64,000 nt of DNA from positions 558,001-622,000 of the forward strand of contig NZ_JAAXGE010000003.1 of the NCBI RefSeq assembly GCF_014750685.1. Direction: 5' to 3'. Of the stretch, positions 34,741 through 44,141 are shown in pieces. The notes under the pieces are model-generated. The model did not search any database. It worked only from the letters and a program-made list of their open reading frames with translations, and had not been told where the DNA came from. A program made the position numbers and the translations under genes. The stretch comes from Bacteroides sp. GM023 (lineage in GTDB: Bacteria; Bacteroidota; Bacteroidia; Bacteroidales; Bacteroidaceae). Position 1 is the first letter of the stretch. Each line of letters starts with the position of its first letter.

Positions 34741-36000
34741 TTAATTCTGCCTGGGAGAGGGGCGATTGTTGCCTTTTCCACCATTGTTTTTTCCACGGAA
34801 ATTTCTTCTTTTTGAGTTGTTGCCATACTTACCTTTATTGAAAGAGCGCGGCTTGTATTCCGGTGCTTCTCCCAACTCTGCGGGAATAGGTATCTTATAG
34901 ATTTCTTTTTCCAGGAAATTCTCAATACTTTTAAAGTTACTCTGTTCTTTTTCGCTGACAAATGTAAGCGCTACTCCATCATTATTGGCACGTGCCGTAC
35001 GTCCGATACGATGCACATAGTCTTCACTGTCATGGGGAACATCAAAGTTGATAACCAGACGGATGTCATCAATATCAATACCACGGGCAACAATATCTGT
35101 GGCGACTAATATATTGATTCGGCCGGCTTTGAATTCATGCATCACTGCTTCCCGTTGAGCTTGTTCTAGATCCGAATGCATTTCTCCGACATTCAATTTC
35201 ATTGATTTCAAAGCTTTAGCCACCTCTTTCACTTTGATCTTGGAAGATGCAAAGACGATGACACGTTCGGGAACTTCGTCCACAAAGAGACTGCGTATAA
35301 TTCCCAGCTTTTGATTTTCATAACAAACATATGCAGCTTGTATAATCTTATCAGCAGGTCTTGAAACGGCCAGCTTTATTTCCGACGGATTATTCAGGAT
35401 AGTATTTGCCAGTTGTTGTATCTTGGCGGGCATGGTCGCAGAAAACATGATAGTCTGTCGTTCTTTCGGCAAATACTTCACGATCTGCATGATATCCTCA
35501 TAGAATCCCATGTCGAGCATCCGGTCTGCTTCGTCCAAAATAAAATAAGAAACCTTGGAAAGATCTACATATCCAAGGCTTAGATGGGCGATCAGGCGTC
35601 CGGGAGTGGCAATAACAACATCTGCTCCTAATGTGAGACCTTTTTTCTGTTGCTCAAACAAGATACCATCATTTCCGCCATATACGGCAACACTCGATGC
35701 CGGCATAAAATAGGAAAATCCTTCCATTTGCTGGTCTATCTGTTGAGCCAATTCCCGGGTAGGAGACATAATGACACAATTGATTGCATCTTCAGGATGT
35801 TTTCCTTCAGATAATTTATTCAGTACAGGAAGCAGGAATGCTGCTGTTTTACCTGTACCGGTCTGTGCTACGGCTATCAAATCTTTCCCCTCAAGTATGA
35901 TTGGGATTGCTTGTTCCTGAATAGGAGTGCATTCGTCAAATCGCATGGCATCAAGCGCCTCAAGCACATTTGCGTTTAATTGTAGTTCGGAAAACTTCAT
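34741..36000 (-). CDS. DEAD-box RNA helicase, RhlE-like
   Basis: 419 residues with the full DEAD-box set: Q motif around FDECTPIQEQAIP, motif I AQTGTGKT (residues 44-51), motif II DEAD near 153, motif III SAT near 184, and motif VI HRIGRTAR near 325. The tail (about 380-419) is basic and rich in Gly, Asn and Arg, typical for RNA binding by RhlE proteins in ribosome assembly or cold adaptation. TATCTTTG on the minus strand at 36021-36028 is a fitting promoter. Confidence 0.93.
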   Translation of the reverse strand: MKFSELQLNANVLEALDAMRFDECTPIQEQAIPIILEGKDLIAVAQTGTGKTAAFLLPVLNKLSEGKHPEDAINCVIMSPTRELAQQIDQQMEGFSYFMPASSVAVYGGNDGILFEQQKKGLTLGADVVIATPGRLIAHLSLGYVDLSKVSYFILDEADRMLDMGFYEDIMQIVKYLPKERQTIMFSATMPAKIQQLANTILNNPSEIKLAVSRPADKIIQAAYVCYENQKLGIIRSLFVDEVPERVIVFASSKIKVKEVAKALKSMKLNVGEMHSDLEQAQREAVMHEFKAGRINILVATDIVARGIDIDDIRLVINFDVPHDSEDYVHRIGRTARANNDGVALTFVSEKEQSNFKSIENFLEKEIYKIPIPAELGEAPEYKPRSFNKGKYGNNSKRRNFRGKNNGGKGNNRPSPRQN

Positions 36001-36046
36001 TCTTTTATTTAATTTGTCAGCAAAGATAATTTATTTTTCGGTCTAA

Positions 36047-37276
36047 TTACATATTCAAATAAGAATCTTTGAATCCGAGGAAATAGAGCACTCCGTCAAG
36101 CCCGATGGTATTGATAGATTGCTTAGCGTTTGCCACTACTTTAGGCTTAGCGTGAAATGCGATTCCCAGTCCGGCAACTCCCAGCATGGGGAGGTCATTA
36201 GCGCCATCTCCTACGGCAATAGTCTGTGCAATATCGACTTTTTCCACTTGGGCGATCAGTCGTAGTAGTTCAGCCTTTCGTTTGCCGTCTACAACATCTC
36301 CCAGGTAGCGTCCGGTCAGCTTTCCATCTATAATTTCCAGTTCGTTTGCATATACATAATCTATGCCATATTGCTTTTGCAGGTACTGACCGAAATAAGT
36401 AAATCCACCGGAAAGTATCGCGATTTTATACCCGTATTTTTTCAGTACATACATCAGCCTGTCTACTCCTTCTGTGATGGGCAAGCTTTCAGCTATTTCT
36501 TGCATAACAGATTCGTCCAAGCCTTTCAGTAAGGCTACGCGGCGAGTAAAGCTTTCTGTGAAGTCTATTTCACCACGCATAGCGCTTTCCGTGATCGCTT
36601 TTACTTCATCACCAACGCCGGCACGGATAGCCAACTCGTCGATTACTTCTGTCTCAATCAACGTAGAGTCCATATCGAAACAAATCAGACGGCGCATACG
36701 ACGGTACATATTATCCAGTTGGAAAGAGAAATCCATATCCAGTTCGCTGGCTAACTTCATCAGACTTTCCTGCATAGCAATACGATCCTTAGGAGTACCT
36801 CTCACTGAAAATTCGATGCAGGCACGAGTACGTGCGTCTGTATTGCATTCATCCAATGGAATACGACCTGTCAGACGTTTGATTGCATCAATATTCATGC
36901 CTTGTTCTGCCAATACTTTTGTTGCTGCTGATATTTGGCGTGCAGAAAGTTTGCGGCCAAGTACAGTCAGGATATAGCGGTTTTTTCCTTGCATACCCAC
37001 CCAATTCTCGTATTGTTCTGTTGTAATCGGTTCAAAGCGGATGGTAACTCCTATTGAAGATGCTTTGAACAACAATTCCTTCATTATAAAACCGGAATGT
37101 CTTTCCTCACTTTTGAAGAGAATACCTAATGACAATGTATTATGAATATCTGCCTGACCGATGTCAAGGATGGTAGCATCATATTTGGCTAATATTTCAG
37201 TCACAGATGAGGTAAGTCCCGGACGATCTTCGCCGGTAACTCGAATCAGAATCAATTCAGTATTTGATGGTTGCAT
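36047..37276 (-). CDS. serB: Phosphoserine phosphatase with ACT domains
   Basis: Last enzyme of serine synthesis. 409 residues: two N-terminal ACT-like regulatory domains (about 1-175), then the HAD phosphatase core with motif I FDMDSTLI, motif II SGGFT and motif IV GDGANDLPM. The start is placed at ATG 37276. The longer frame begins at a TTG that lies inside the -7 element TACTTTTG on the minus strand (revcomp of about 37297-37304), so it would not be transcribed in full. Confidence 0.92.
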   Translation of the reverse strand: MQPSNTELILIRVTGEDRPGLTSSVTEILAKYDATILDIGQADIHNTLSLGILFKSEERHSGFIMKELLFKASSIGVTIRFEPITTEQYENWVGMQGKNRYILTVLGRKLSARQISAATKVLAEQGMNIDAIKRLTGRIPLDECNTDARTRACIEFSVRGTPKDRIAMQESLMKLASELDMDFSFQLDNMYRRMRRLICFDMDSTLIETEVIDELAIRAGVGDEVKAITESAMRGEIDFTESFTRRVALLKGLDESVMQEIAESLPITEGVDRLMYVLKKYGYKIAILSGGFTYFGQYLQKQYGIDYVYANELEIIDGKLTGRYLGDVVDGKRKAELLRLIAQVEKVDIAQTIAVGDGANDLPMLGVAGLGIAFHAKPKVVANAKQSINTIGLDGVLYFLGFKDSYLNM

Positions 37277-37378
37277 AAGAAATAGACTTTTATCCTGCAA
37301 AAGTAGAGAAAAAAGTTCGTTTTTATGCTAAATAACATAAAAAGTTATACCTGAAAAGTGAGATTTTTGCTTATTTGC

Positions 37379-37542
37379 TTGGAAGTTTATTTAATAATAA
37401 CTTACCTTTGCACCCGGTTTCAAAAATAAAGGCTCTGATAATCAGCGGATTCCTCTTCGCCTGATGCCTGAAAAGACAACGTTTCGGGAAGAAACCACTG
37501 TTTAAGGACAGTCCCGGATAGTATTAACTAAAACCGAATTAC
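37379..37542 (+). ncRNA. Structured 5' leader of the thioredoxin-like gene
   Basis: The -7 element TACCTTTG lies at 37403-37410 with TTG at 37379-37381. About 125 nt of leader follow with several small helices: CTGAT/ATCAG 37435-37439/37441-37445, GGTTTC 37415-37420 with GAAACC 37491-37496, competing GTTTC/GAAAC 37481-37485/37491-37495, ACTGT/ACAGT 37497-37501/37508-37512, and CGGGA 37485-37489 with TCCCG 37512-37516. Competing helices suggest a regulatory leader. I cannot match it to a named riboswitch. Confidence 0.4.
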
Positions 37543-38046
37543 ATGAAGCATGTAAAGTGGATTTTTGTTGTATTACTAATTTGTTCCTTGACCGCTTTCG
37601 TTGAGAAAGACAAACCTACCGGAGGTTTGAGTGAGGGTGATGTAGCCCCGGATTTTAAAATCGAATCTACATCAAATGGGCAATCCGCCTTTAAATTGGG
37701 AAATTTGAAAGGGCGATATGTGTTGCTAAGTTTTTGGGCAAGTTATGACGCGCAGTCCCGGATGCAAAACGTAAGTTTGAGCAATGCGCTTCGTTCTTCT
37801 CATAATGTGGAAATGGTTTCTATTTCATTTGACGAATATCAGTCAATTTTTAAGGAAACCGTTCGTAAGGACCAAATAGTTACGCCCACTTGTTTCGTGG
37901 AAACAGAAGGCGAGGATTCCGGATTATTTAAAAAATACCGTTTGAACCGGGGATTCACTAACTATTTATTGGATGGAAATGGTGTAATTATAGCCAAAAA
38001 CATCTCTGCTGCAGATCTTTCTGCTTATGTAGAAAAGATTGGTTGA
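37543..38046 (+). CDS. Thioredoxin-fold protein lacking the CXXC site
   Basis: 167 residues with a signal anchor or signal peptide (residues 5-19) and a TlpA/AhpC-like thioredoxin fold: APDFKIES near residue 35, YVLLSFWASYDAQSR near 62-76. Where TlpA proteins have WCxxC there is YDAQ, so no redox cysteines; only one Cys remains in the mature part besides. It may be a binding or structural paralogue. A terminator follows at 38148. Confidence 0.85.
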   Translation: MKHVKWIFVVLLICSLTAFVEKDKPTGGLSEGDVAPDFKIESTSNGQSAFKLGNLKGRYVLLSFWASYDAQSRMQNVSLSNALRSSHNVEMVSISFDEYQSIFKETVRKDQIVTPTCFVETEGEDSGLFKKYRLNRGFTNYLLDGNGVIIAKNISAADLSAYVEKIG

Positions 38047-38147
38047 CAATCTTGAGAATGTAAGGAGAAAGGGGTATTTTCCGAATAAAGCACCATCTGG
38101 TGAATGACGGAGAATAGACAAAAGAGGAAATGGATACAACAAAAAAG

Positions 38148-38185
38148 TTCCGCCTATACTTGCTTTAAGCAAGAATAGACGGAAT
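38148..38185. terminator. Bidirectional terminator
   Basis: TTCCGCCTATACTTGCTT pairs with AAGCAAGAATAGACGGAA with two mismatches; A-run on the left and T-rich on the right. It serves the thioredoxin-like gene and the convergent lptG-like operon. Confidence 0.75.
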
Positions 38186-38211
38186 TTCTATTTTATCTAT
38201 ATCCTTAATTC

Positions 38212-39309
38212 TTATTTAGGAGCTTTTTGATATAAGAAGAAAGCAATACCTGCATAGAGGATATTCGGAATCCAAACTGCAATGGCAGGAGGTACGTTTC
38301 CGTTGACGGCAAAGGTTGAAGTAATCGTTTGGAACAGGATATACGAGAAACTTAATCCAAGTCCTATACCCAGGTGAAGCCCCATACCACCTTTCGTTTT
38401 TCGTGATGAAAGAGATACGCCGATAATTGTCAGGATGAAAGAGGCGAATGACATGGCAATTCGCTTGTGATATTCAATTTCAAACTCTTTGATGTTAGCG
38501 AATCCTCTTCGTTTCTGTTTTGCAATATAATCACTTAATTCGGGGCTGGTCAACATTTCCTGCTGGTTCTTCATAATAAGGAAGTCAGAAGGCTCCATGT
38601 TGATAATAGAGTCAATCCGGTCACCTTTGGTGATCTTCTCTTTTAATCCATCCAATTCACGCACCATATAGTCGTGAATAGTCCATTTATGAACGGTAGT
38701 CGTATCGTAAGTAATACGGCGTGCAGTTAAATGCGAAACCAGTTTCTTATCGACAAATTTATCCAGTGAAAAGCGGTTTCCGGTTTTCATCGCATTATTA
38801 TAATTGTCAATGTACGCAATGACACCGCTATCAACTTCTAACTGGACATTACGTGCAGTATTCTGCTTTTTGGGCTTGATATACCGGTCTTCGAAGTTCA
38901 GACGTGTCACACTTCCTTTCGGGATTACGTATGAACTAAGCATAAAGGTAGTCAATGCAATAATGGCGGCAGAAATCATATAAGGGCGCATCATTCTCTT
39001 GAAGCTCATACCAGTAGAGAACATGGCAATAATTTCAGAGTTCTCTGCGAGTTTGGAAGTAAAGAAAATAACAGCAATGAATACAAACAACGGACTGAAC
39101 AGGTTGGAGAAATAGGGAATAAAGTTCATGTAGTATTCAAGAATGATTTTACTCCATGGGGCTTCATGTTCCATCAGCTTGTCCATCTTCTCGTTAAAGT
39201 CGAATACCACTGCGATAGAAATGATTAGTGCAATAGCAAATACGTATGTCCCCAAGAATTTCTTGATGATATACCAGTCTAGCCGTTTTATAAATCGATT
39301 GCTTTTCAT
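38212..39309 (-). CDS. LptF/LptG-family permease (LPS export)
   Basis: 365 residues of the YjgP/YjgQ family. The N-terminal DWYIIKKFLGTYVFAI helix, three membrane helices before and three after a large periplasmic beta domain (about residues 130-265), and SELAENSEIIAMFSTGMSFKRM-like coupling loop at about residue 88 are all present. It works with LptB and the partner permease to pull lipopolysaccharide out of the inner membrane. It follows tgt by 3 nt, in an operon with lon and tgt. Confidence 0.88.
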   Translation of the reverse strand: MKSNRFIKRLDWYIIKKFLGTYVFAIALIISIAVVFDFNEKMDKLMEHEAPWSKIILEYYMNFIPYFSNLFSPLFVFIAVIFFTSKLAENSEIIAMFSTGMSFKRMMRPYMISAAIIALTTFMLSSYVIPKGSVTRLNFEDRYIKPKKQNTARNVQLEVDSGVIAYIDNYNNAMKTGNRFSLDKFVDKKLVSHLTARRITYDTTTVHKWTIHDYMVRELDGLKEKITKGDRIDSIINMEPSDFLIMKNQQEMLTSPELSDYIAKQKRRGFANIKEFEIEYHKRIAMSFASFILTIIGVSLSSRKTKGGMGLHLGIGLGLSFSYILFQTITSTFAVNGNVPPAIAVWIPNILYAGIAFFLYQKAPK

Positions 39310-39312
39310 TCT

Positions 39313-40443
39313 TTATAATCTAGTTGATACTCTTTTGACCATCATCGGCTTCCAGGTCGAGAAATCTCCTGCAATGATATGTTTTCGTGCTTCACCTACC
39401 AGCCATAGATAGAAGGCAAGATTATGTATAGAGGCGATTTGCATTGCCAATAATTCTTGTGCAAGGAAAAGATGGCGTAAATAGGCTTTGCTGTATAATG
39501 TGTCTACACAGGAAGCTCCGTCTGCTTCGATGGGAGAGAAGTCCATTTCCCATTTCTTATTTCGCATATTGATAATACCATCTTTGGTGAACAACATGCC
39601 ATTTCGTCCGTTTCGTGTAGGCATTACGCAGTCGAACATATCCACTCCACGTTCGATTCCTTCAAGAATATTGACGGGAGTGCCTACTCCCATTAGATAG
39701 CGAGGTTTGTCTTTGGGAAGAATCTCATTGACAATCTCGATCATTTCATACATTTTGTCTACCGGTTCACCTACTGCCAAACCGCCGATAGCATTGCCAT
39801 CCGCCCCTTTGGAAGCGATAAACTCAGCCGATTGCTTGCGCAAATCGGGATAGACGCATCCTTGAACGATGGGAAAAAGCGACTGATTGTAGCCATATTT
39901 AGGTTCCGTTTCATTAAAACGTTTTATACATCGGTCGAGCCACCTGTGTGTCAATCCCAATGACTTTTTGGCATATGCATAATCAGAGTCTCCCGGAGGA
40001 CACTCGTCGAAAGCCATCATAATGTCGGCACCAATCGTACGTTCGATGTCCATCACTTTTTCCGGAGTAAAGATGTGTTTGCTGCCGTCAATGTGTGAAC
40101 GAAACTCAGCACCTTCTTCACGGAGCTTTCGGATTCCGGCTAATGAGAATACTTGGAACCCGCCACTATCAGTCAGCATGGGACGGTCGAAACTGTTGAA
40201 GCGATGCAGGCCACCTGCCTTTTCAATCACGTCCAATCCCGGGCGTAAGTAGAGGTGATAGGTGTTGCCCAGAATAATCTGTGCCTGAATGTCTTCTTTC
40301 AGCTCTGTCATATGTACTCCCTTGACAGTGCCCAGTGTGCCTACCGGCATAAATATAGGTGTCTGTATCTGCCCGTGGTCCGTGGTTATCAGACCGGCAC
40401 GGGCATTACTTTTAGTGTCTGTATATTGTAAGTCAAATGTCAT
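39313..40443 (-). CDS. tgt: Queuine tRNA-ribosyltransferase, zinc cysteines replaced
   Basis: Exchanges guanine 34 of GUN-anticodon tRNAs for a queuosine precursor. 376 residues with catalytic and substrate motifs LTDSGGFQVFSL (near residue 90), GGLAVGEP, MGVGTP and FDCVMPTRNGRNG. In E. coli Tgt the zinc ligands are in CDCYTC; the aligned segment here is GASCVD before YSKAYLRHL, so the three zinc cysteines are not conserved. ATG overlaps the lon stop (4 nt). Confidence 0.93.
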   Translation of the reverse strand: MTFDLQYTDTKSNARAGLITTDHGQIQTPIFMPVGTLGTVKGVHMTELKEDIQAQIILGNTYHLYLRPGLDVIEKAGGLHRFNSFDRPMLTDSGGFQVFSLAGIRKLREEGAEFRSHIDGSKHIFTPEKVMDIERTIGADIMMAFDECPPGDSDYAYAKKSLGLTHRWLDRCIKRFNETEPKYGYNQSLFPIVQGCVYPDLRKQSAEFIASKGADGNAIGGLAVGEPVDKMYEMIEIVNEILPKDKPRYLMGVGTPVNILEGIERGVDMFDCVMPTRNGRNGMLFTKDGIINMRNKKWEMDFSPIEADGASCVDTLYSKAYLRHLFLAQELLAMQIASIHNLAFYLWLVGEARKHIIAGDFSTWKPMMVKRVSTRL

Positions 40444-42908
40444 TCCTGGCTAGCTTTCTTTACAGATAAATCAATGGCATCCGCAACCTTTTCATTGGTC
40501 AGTGCGATGGCGAATACTTCTTTTATGTCGTTTACATAGTGGAAAGTCAATCCTTTCAAATAGAGATCCTGAATTTCGTCTATGTTCTTTTTATTCTCGG
40601 CACTCATGATGATTTCCTTGATTCCGGCACGTTTGGCTGCTAAAATTTTCTCTTTAATGCCCCCAACCGGAAGTACTTTGCCACGAAGTGTGATTTCTCC
40701 TGTCATGGCAAGATTAGCTTTCACCTTTCGTTGTGTCAGGGCAGAAGCCAAAGAAGTAGCCATAGTGATACCTGCGGATGGACCGTCTTTAGGAATTGCT
40801 CCTTCGGGTACATGAATATGGATATTCCAGTTATCAAAAATCTCTTCATTCAAGTTCAGGATAGAAGCGTGCGCTTTGATATATTCAAGTGCCAGCATAG
40901 CAGATTCTTTCATTACATCTCCCAGGTTACCGGTCAATGTAAGGCGTCCGCCTTTGCCACGGCTCAAACTGGTTTCTACGAAAAGAATTTCACCACCTAC
41001 GGCTGTCCATGCCAATCCGGTAACTACACCGGCATACTCATTTCCCTGATACTTGTCACGTGTATATTCCGGTGCTCCCAAGAAATCATACAAGTCGGCA
41101 GGTTTGATTTCCGTTTTGGCGAAATAACCATCGGTTGCGTATTGACGAGCTGATTTACGGAGAATCTTACCGATTTTCTTTTCCAGTTCACGAACGCCGC
41201 TTTCGCGGGTATATGATTCAATAATCGCTTCCAGTGTGTCTTTAGGAAGTTTGATATTTGTCTTTTTAAGTCCGTTGGCTTCCAGCTCTTTAGGTAGTAA
41301 ATGCTTGCGGGCAATCTCGACCTTTTCTTCTGTGATATAACCGCTTACTTCAATCAATTCCATACGGTCAAGCAATGGACCGGGGATTGTATTCAAATTA
41401 TTGGCTGTTGCAATAAACAGTACTTTTGATAGATCATAATCTACATCCAGGAAGTTATCATGGAAAGATGTATTCTGTTCCGGGTCAAGAACTTCCAGTA
41501 ATGCAGAAGAAGGATCTCCCTGACGGTCGGCACTGACTTTATCTATTTCATCCAAAATAAATACCGGATTGGAGGCACCTGCTTTTATCAAGCTCTTGAT
41601 GATTCGTCCCGGCATAGCGCCTATATATGTTTTGCGGTGACCACGGATTTCAGCTTCATCATGTACGCCGCCTAAAGACATACGTACATATTTGCGTTTG
41701 AGTGCAGACGCAATGGACTTGCCGAGGGATGTTTTACCAACTCCCGGAGGGCCGTATAAGCAGATAATCGGTGATTTCATATCATCCTTCAATTTCAATA
41801 CTGCCAAATGTTCCAAGATGCGTTCTTTCACTTTTTCCAGTCCATAGTGGTCTTTATTCAACGTCTTCTCTGCATTTTTGAGGTTCAGATTATCAGTTGT
41901 GTAAACGCCCCACGGAAGGTTGAGCATTGTTTGCAGATAATTAAGCTGTACGCTGTAATCCGGTGATTGAGGATGAGTGCGTTCCAGTTTCGCGAGTTCC
42001 TTCATGAAAGTCTCTCTGACTTCAAAATTCCAACGCATTCTGTCTGCCTTTTGGCGCATTTCTTCTATTTCCTGTTCTTGGCCGCCACCACCCAATTCAT
42101 CTTGGATAGTTTTTATTTGCTGTTGCAGGAAGTATTCACGTTGTTGTTGGTCAATATCTTCACGGGCACGCATCTGAATGGATGCCTTGATTTCAGCTAA
42201 CTGTACTTCACGATTCAAAATTTCCAATAAGTGATAAGTACGTTCACGCAATGAATTGATGCTTAATAAATCAATCTTCTCGTCTTTCTTGAATGGCAGA
42301 TTCGAGCAGATGAAGTTAATTAGAAACATCGAACTATTAATGTTTTTAATAGCAAATGCCGAATCTTGATGCATTGTATCCGATGATTTGATATAACGCA
42401 TCGTCAAGTCCTTGCATGTCTCTACCAGGGCTTGGAATTCTTTATCGGTTTTATTCGGAATTTCTTCTTCCAGAAGTTCTATTTCACCCTTCAAATATGG
42501 ATGCGTATCGGTAATACTTTTCAGACTCAAACGCTTCATTCCCTGAAGAATGACAGTGGTTGTCTGGTCCGGCATTTCCAATACACGAACAATACGTCCT
42601 ATAGTACCGATATTATGTAAATCTTCCAGTTTAGGATCTTCCGTATGTGCTGATCTCTGACATACTACTGCAATATCTTTATGTTTTTTCTCAGCATCAC
42701 GTATGAGCTTCAGAGAAGACTTACGACCAACCGTGATAGGCAGGAATACTCCGGGAAACAACACCATATTACGAAGGGGAAGGACCGGAAGAATTTCGCC
42801 AGATTTAATATTTACATCGAATGCATTCTCATCGTTACCATCATAGTCAGTAATTAACGAGAAGCCGTTGTTATCACCTACATCTTCCAATAAGTATCTT
42901 TCTTTCAT
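40440..42908 (-). CDS. lon: ATP-dependent Lon protease
   Basis: 822 residues: N-terminal LON substrate domain (about 35-240), helical middle, AAA+ module with Walker [10 protein letters not shown] near residue 387 and Walker B VFILDEID, and the C-terminal protease with the Ser-Lys dyad in KDGPSAG (near 710) and [12 protein letters not shown] (near 753). It degrades misfolded and regulatory proteins in the cytoplasm. First gene of the lon-tgt-lptG-like operon. The minus-strand TAACTTTG at 42959-42966 is its likely -7. Confidence 0.97.
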   Translation of the reverse strand: MKERYLLEDVGDNNGFSLITDYDGNDENAFDVNIKSGEILPVLPLRNMVLFPGVFLPITVGRKSSLKLIRDAEKKHKDIAVVCQRSAHTEDPKLEDLHNIGTIGRIVRVLEMPDQTTTVILQGMKRLSLKSITDTHPYLKGEIELLEEEIPNKTDKEFQALVETCKDLTMRYIKSSDTMHQDSAFAIKNINSSMFLINFICSNLPFKKDEKIDLLSINSLRERTYHLLEILNREVQLAEIKASIQMRAREDIDQQQREYFLQQQIKTIQDELGGGGQEQEIEEMRQKADRMRWNFEVRETFMKELAKLERTHPQSPDYSVQLNYLQTMLNLPWGVYTTDNLNLKNAEKTLNKDHYGLEKVKERILEHLAVLKLKDDMKSPIICLYGPPGVGKTSLGKSIASALKRKYVRMSLGGVHDEAEIRGHRKTYIGAMPGRIIKSLIKAGASNPVFILDEIDKVSADRQGDPSSALLEVLDPEQNTSFHDNFLDVDYDLSKVLFIATANNLNTIPGPLLDRMELIEVSGYITEEKVEIARKHLLPKELEANGLKKTNIKLPKDTLEAIIESYTRESGVRELEKKIGKILRKSARQYATDGYFAKTEIKPADLYDFLGAPEYTRDKYQGNEYAGVVTGLAWTAVGGEILFVETSLSRGKGGRLTLTGNLGDVMKESAMLALEYIKAHASILNLNEEIFDNWNIHIHVPEGAIPKDGPSAGITMATSLASALTQRKVKANLAMTGEITLRGKVLPVGGIKEKILAAKRAGIKEIIMSAENKKNIDEIQDLYLKGLTFHYVNDIKEVFAIALTNEKVADAIDLSVKKASQE

Positions 42909-42958
42909 CTTTTCGTTTTAATTTAGTTTATGTCATACAAATATGCATAAATCGTTTG

Positions 42959-42966
42959 CAAAGTTA
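42959..42966 (-). promoter_or_regulatory. -7 element of the lon operon
   Basis: CAAAGTTA, i.e. TAACTTTG on the minus strand, 50 nt upstream of the lon ATG. Confidence 0.5.
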
Positions 42967-43140
42967 ATTGATTCTCTCTAATAATAAAGCACAGCTTGGA
43001 ATAAAAACACAAAAACAATGCCAAAATATAGGGCGATAAACAAAGTATTCCATAATAATTATTTATTTTTGGCGGTTTGCAGTAAGAAAGTAGAATAAAA
43101 CAGGTCTAAAATATTAAGATAATTAAGATAAGCAGATACA

Positions 43141-43851
43141 ATGTCGAATCCTTATTTTCAATTTAAGCAGTTTACGGTGTGGCATGATAAATGTGCCATG
43201 AAAGTCGGCACAGATGGGGTATTACTAGGTGCTTGGACCCCTGTTTGGGAAGTCCGTCATATTTTGGATATTGGTACAGGAACGGGGTTAGTTGCTTTAA
43301 TGTTGGCGCAACGCAGTCCGGTTGATACCAAAATAGTTGCATTGGAAATAGATGAATCAGCAGTAGAACAAGCTAAGGAAAATGTAGTCCGTACTCCCTG
43401 GAAGGAGAGGGTAGAAGTAGTTCAGGCTGATTTCATACAATATCAATCTTCTGATAAGTTTGATGTAATAGTTTCCAATCCACCTTATTTTATAGATTCA
43501 CTTGAATGCCCGGACCAACAAAGGAATGCAGCCCGTCATAATAACTCCCTGACTTACGAGGAGTTATTGAAAGGAGTGGCTGGATTATTGGCAGAAGATG
43601 GAGCTTTTACAGTAGTCATTCCGGCAGATGTAGCAGATAGGTTAAAGACAATGGCTCTGAAATGGGATTTATATGCAGTTCGTCAATTAAATGTGGTAAC
43701 AAAGCCTGGCGGTGCACCAAAGCGGGTATTGATTACCTTCTCTTTCAATAATCAAGAATGTATTATAGAGAGCTTATTGACGGAAATAGCTCGTCATCAA
43801 TATAGTGAAGAATATATATCGTTGACTCGGGAGTATTATCTGAATCTGTAA
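43141..43851 (+). CDS. trmN6: tRNA1(Val) adenine-37 N6-methyltransferase
   Basis: 236 residues, YfiC/TrmN6 type. Start FQFKQFTVWHDKCAMKVGTDGVLLGAW is characteristic; SAM motif I DIGTGTGLVAL lies near residues 43-53 and catalytic NPPYF near 118. It methylates A37 of tRNA-Val. It is the last core gene before the prophage. Confidence 0.92.
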   Translation: MSNPYFQFKQFTVWHDKCAMKVGTDGVLLGAWTPVWEVRHILDIGTGTGLVALMLAQRSPVDTKIVALEIDESAVEQAKENVVRTPWKERVEVVQADFIQYQSSDKFDVIVSNPPYFIDSLECPDQQRNAARHNNSLTYEELLKGVAGLLAEDGAFTVVIPADVADRLKTMALKWDLYAVRQLNVVTKPGGAPKRVLITFSFNNQECIIESLLTEIARHQYSEEYISLTREYYLNL

Positions 43852-43977
43852 AATGTGTTATATAATAGCTGCAATTTGTGAGATATAGGTGAAAATCTGT
43901 TCAAAGATAGTTCAAAGATTTGATCTCTTTATTCTTGTTATAGTAGTTGGAAGTTACTATATTATATCGAAATAAAA

Positions 43978-44008
43978 AAGCCGATACAAAAAGTATCAGC
44001 TTAATTAT
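43978..44008 (+). terminator. Terminator after trmN6
   Basis: AAGCCGATAC at 43978-43987 pairs with GTATCAGCTT at 43993-44002 with one mismatch, loop AAAAA, followed by TTAATTAT. Confidence 0.6.
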
Positions 44009-44030
44009 ATGGAGTTTAACTTGTTTTTTT

Positions 44031-44046
44031 CGTCGGGGTAGCGGGA
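44031..44046 (-). other. tRNA 3'-end-like sequence, possible prophage att site
   Basis: CGTCGGGGTAGCGGGA, on the minus strand TCCCGCTACCCCGACG, reads like the end of a T-arm plus acceptor 3' strand of a tRNA without the rest of the gene. It sits between the last core gene and the first phage gene, where an attachment core would be expected. The matching copy would have to be found beyond the window. Confidence 0.35.
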
Positions 44047-44141
44047 AAGTCACTCCATACGTTCTATACACTTCCTATGCTGATATTTTTAGTCTATAAT
44101 TGTCAATCGGTTGATAATCGTCTATTAATGTCTATATTTTA

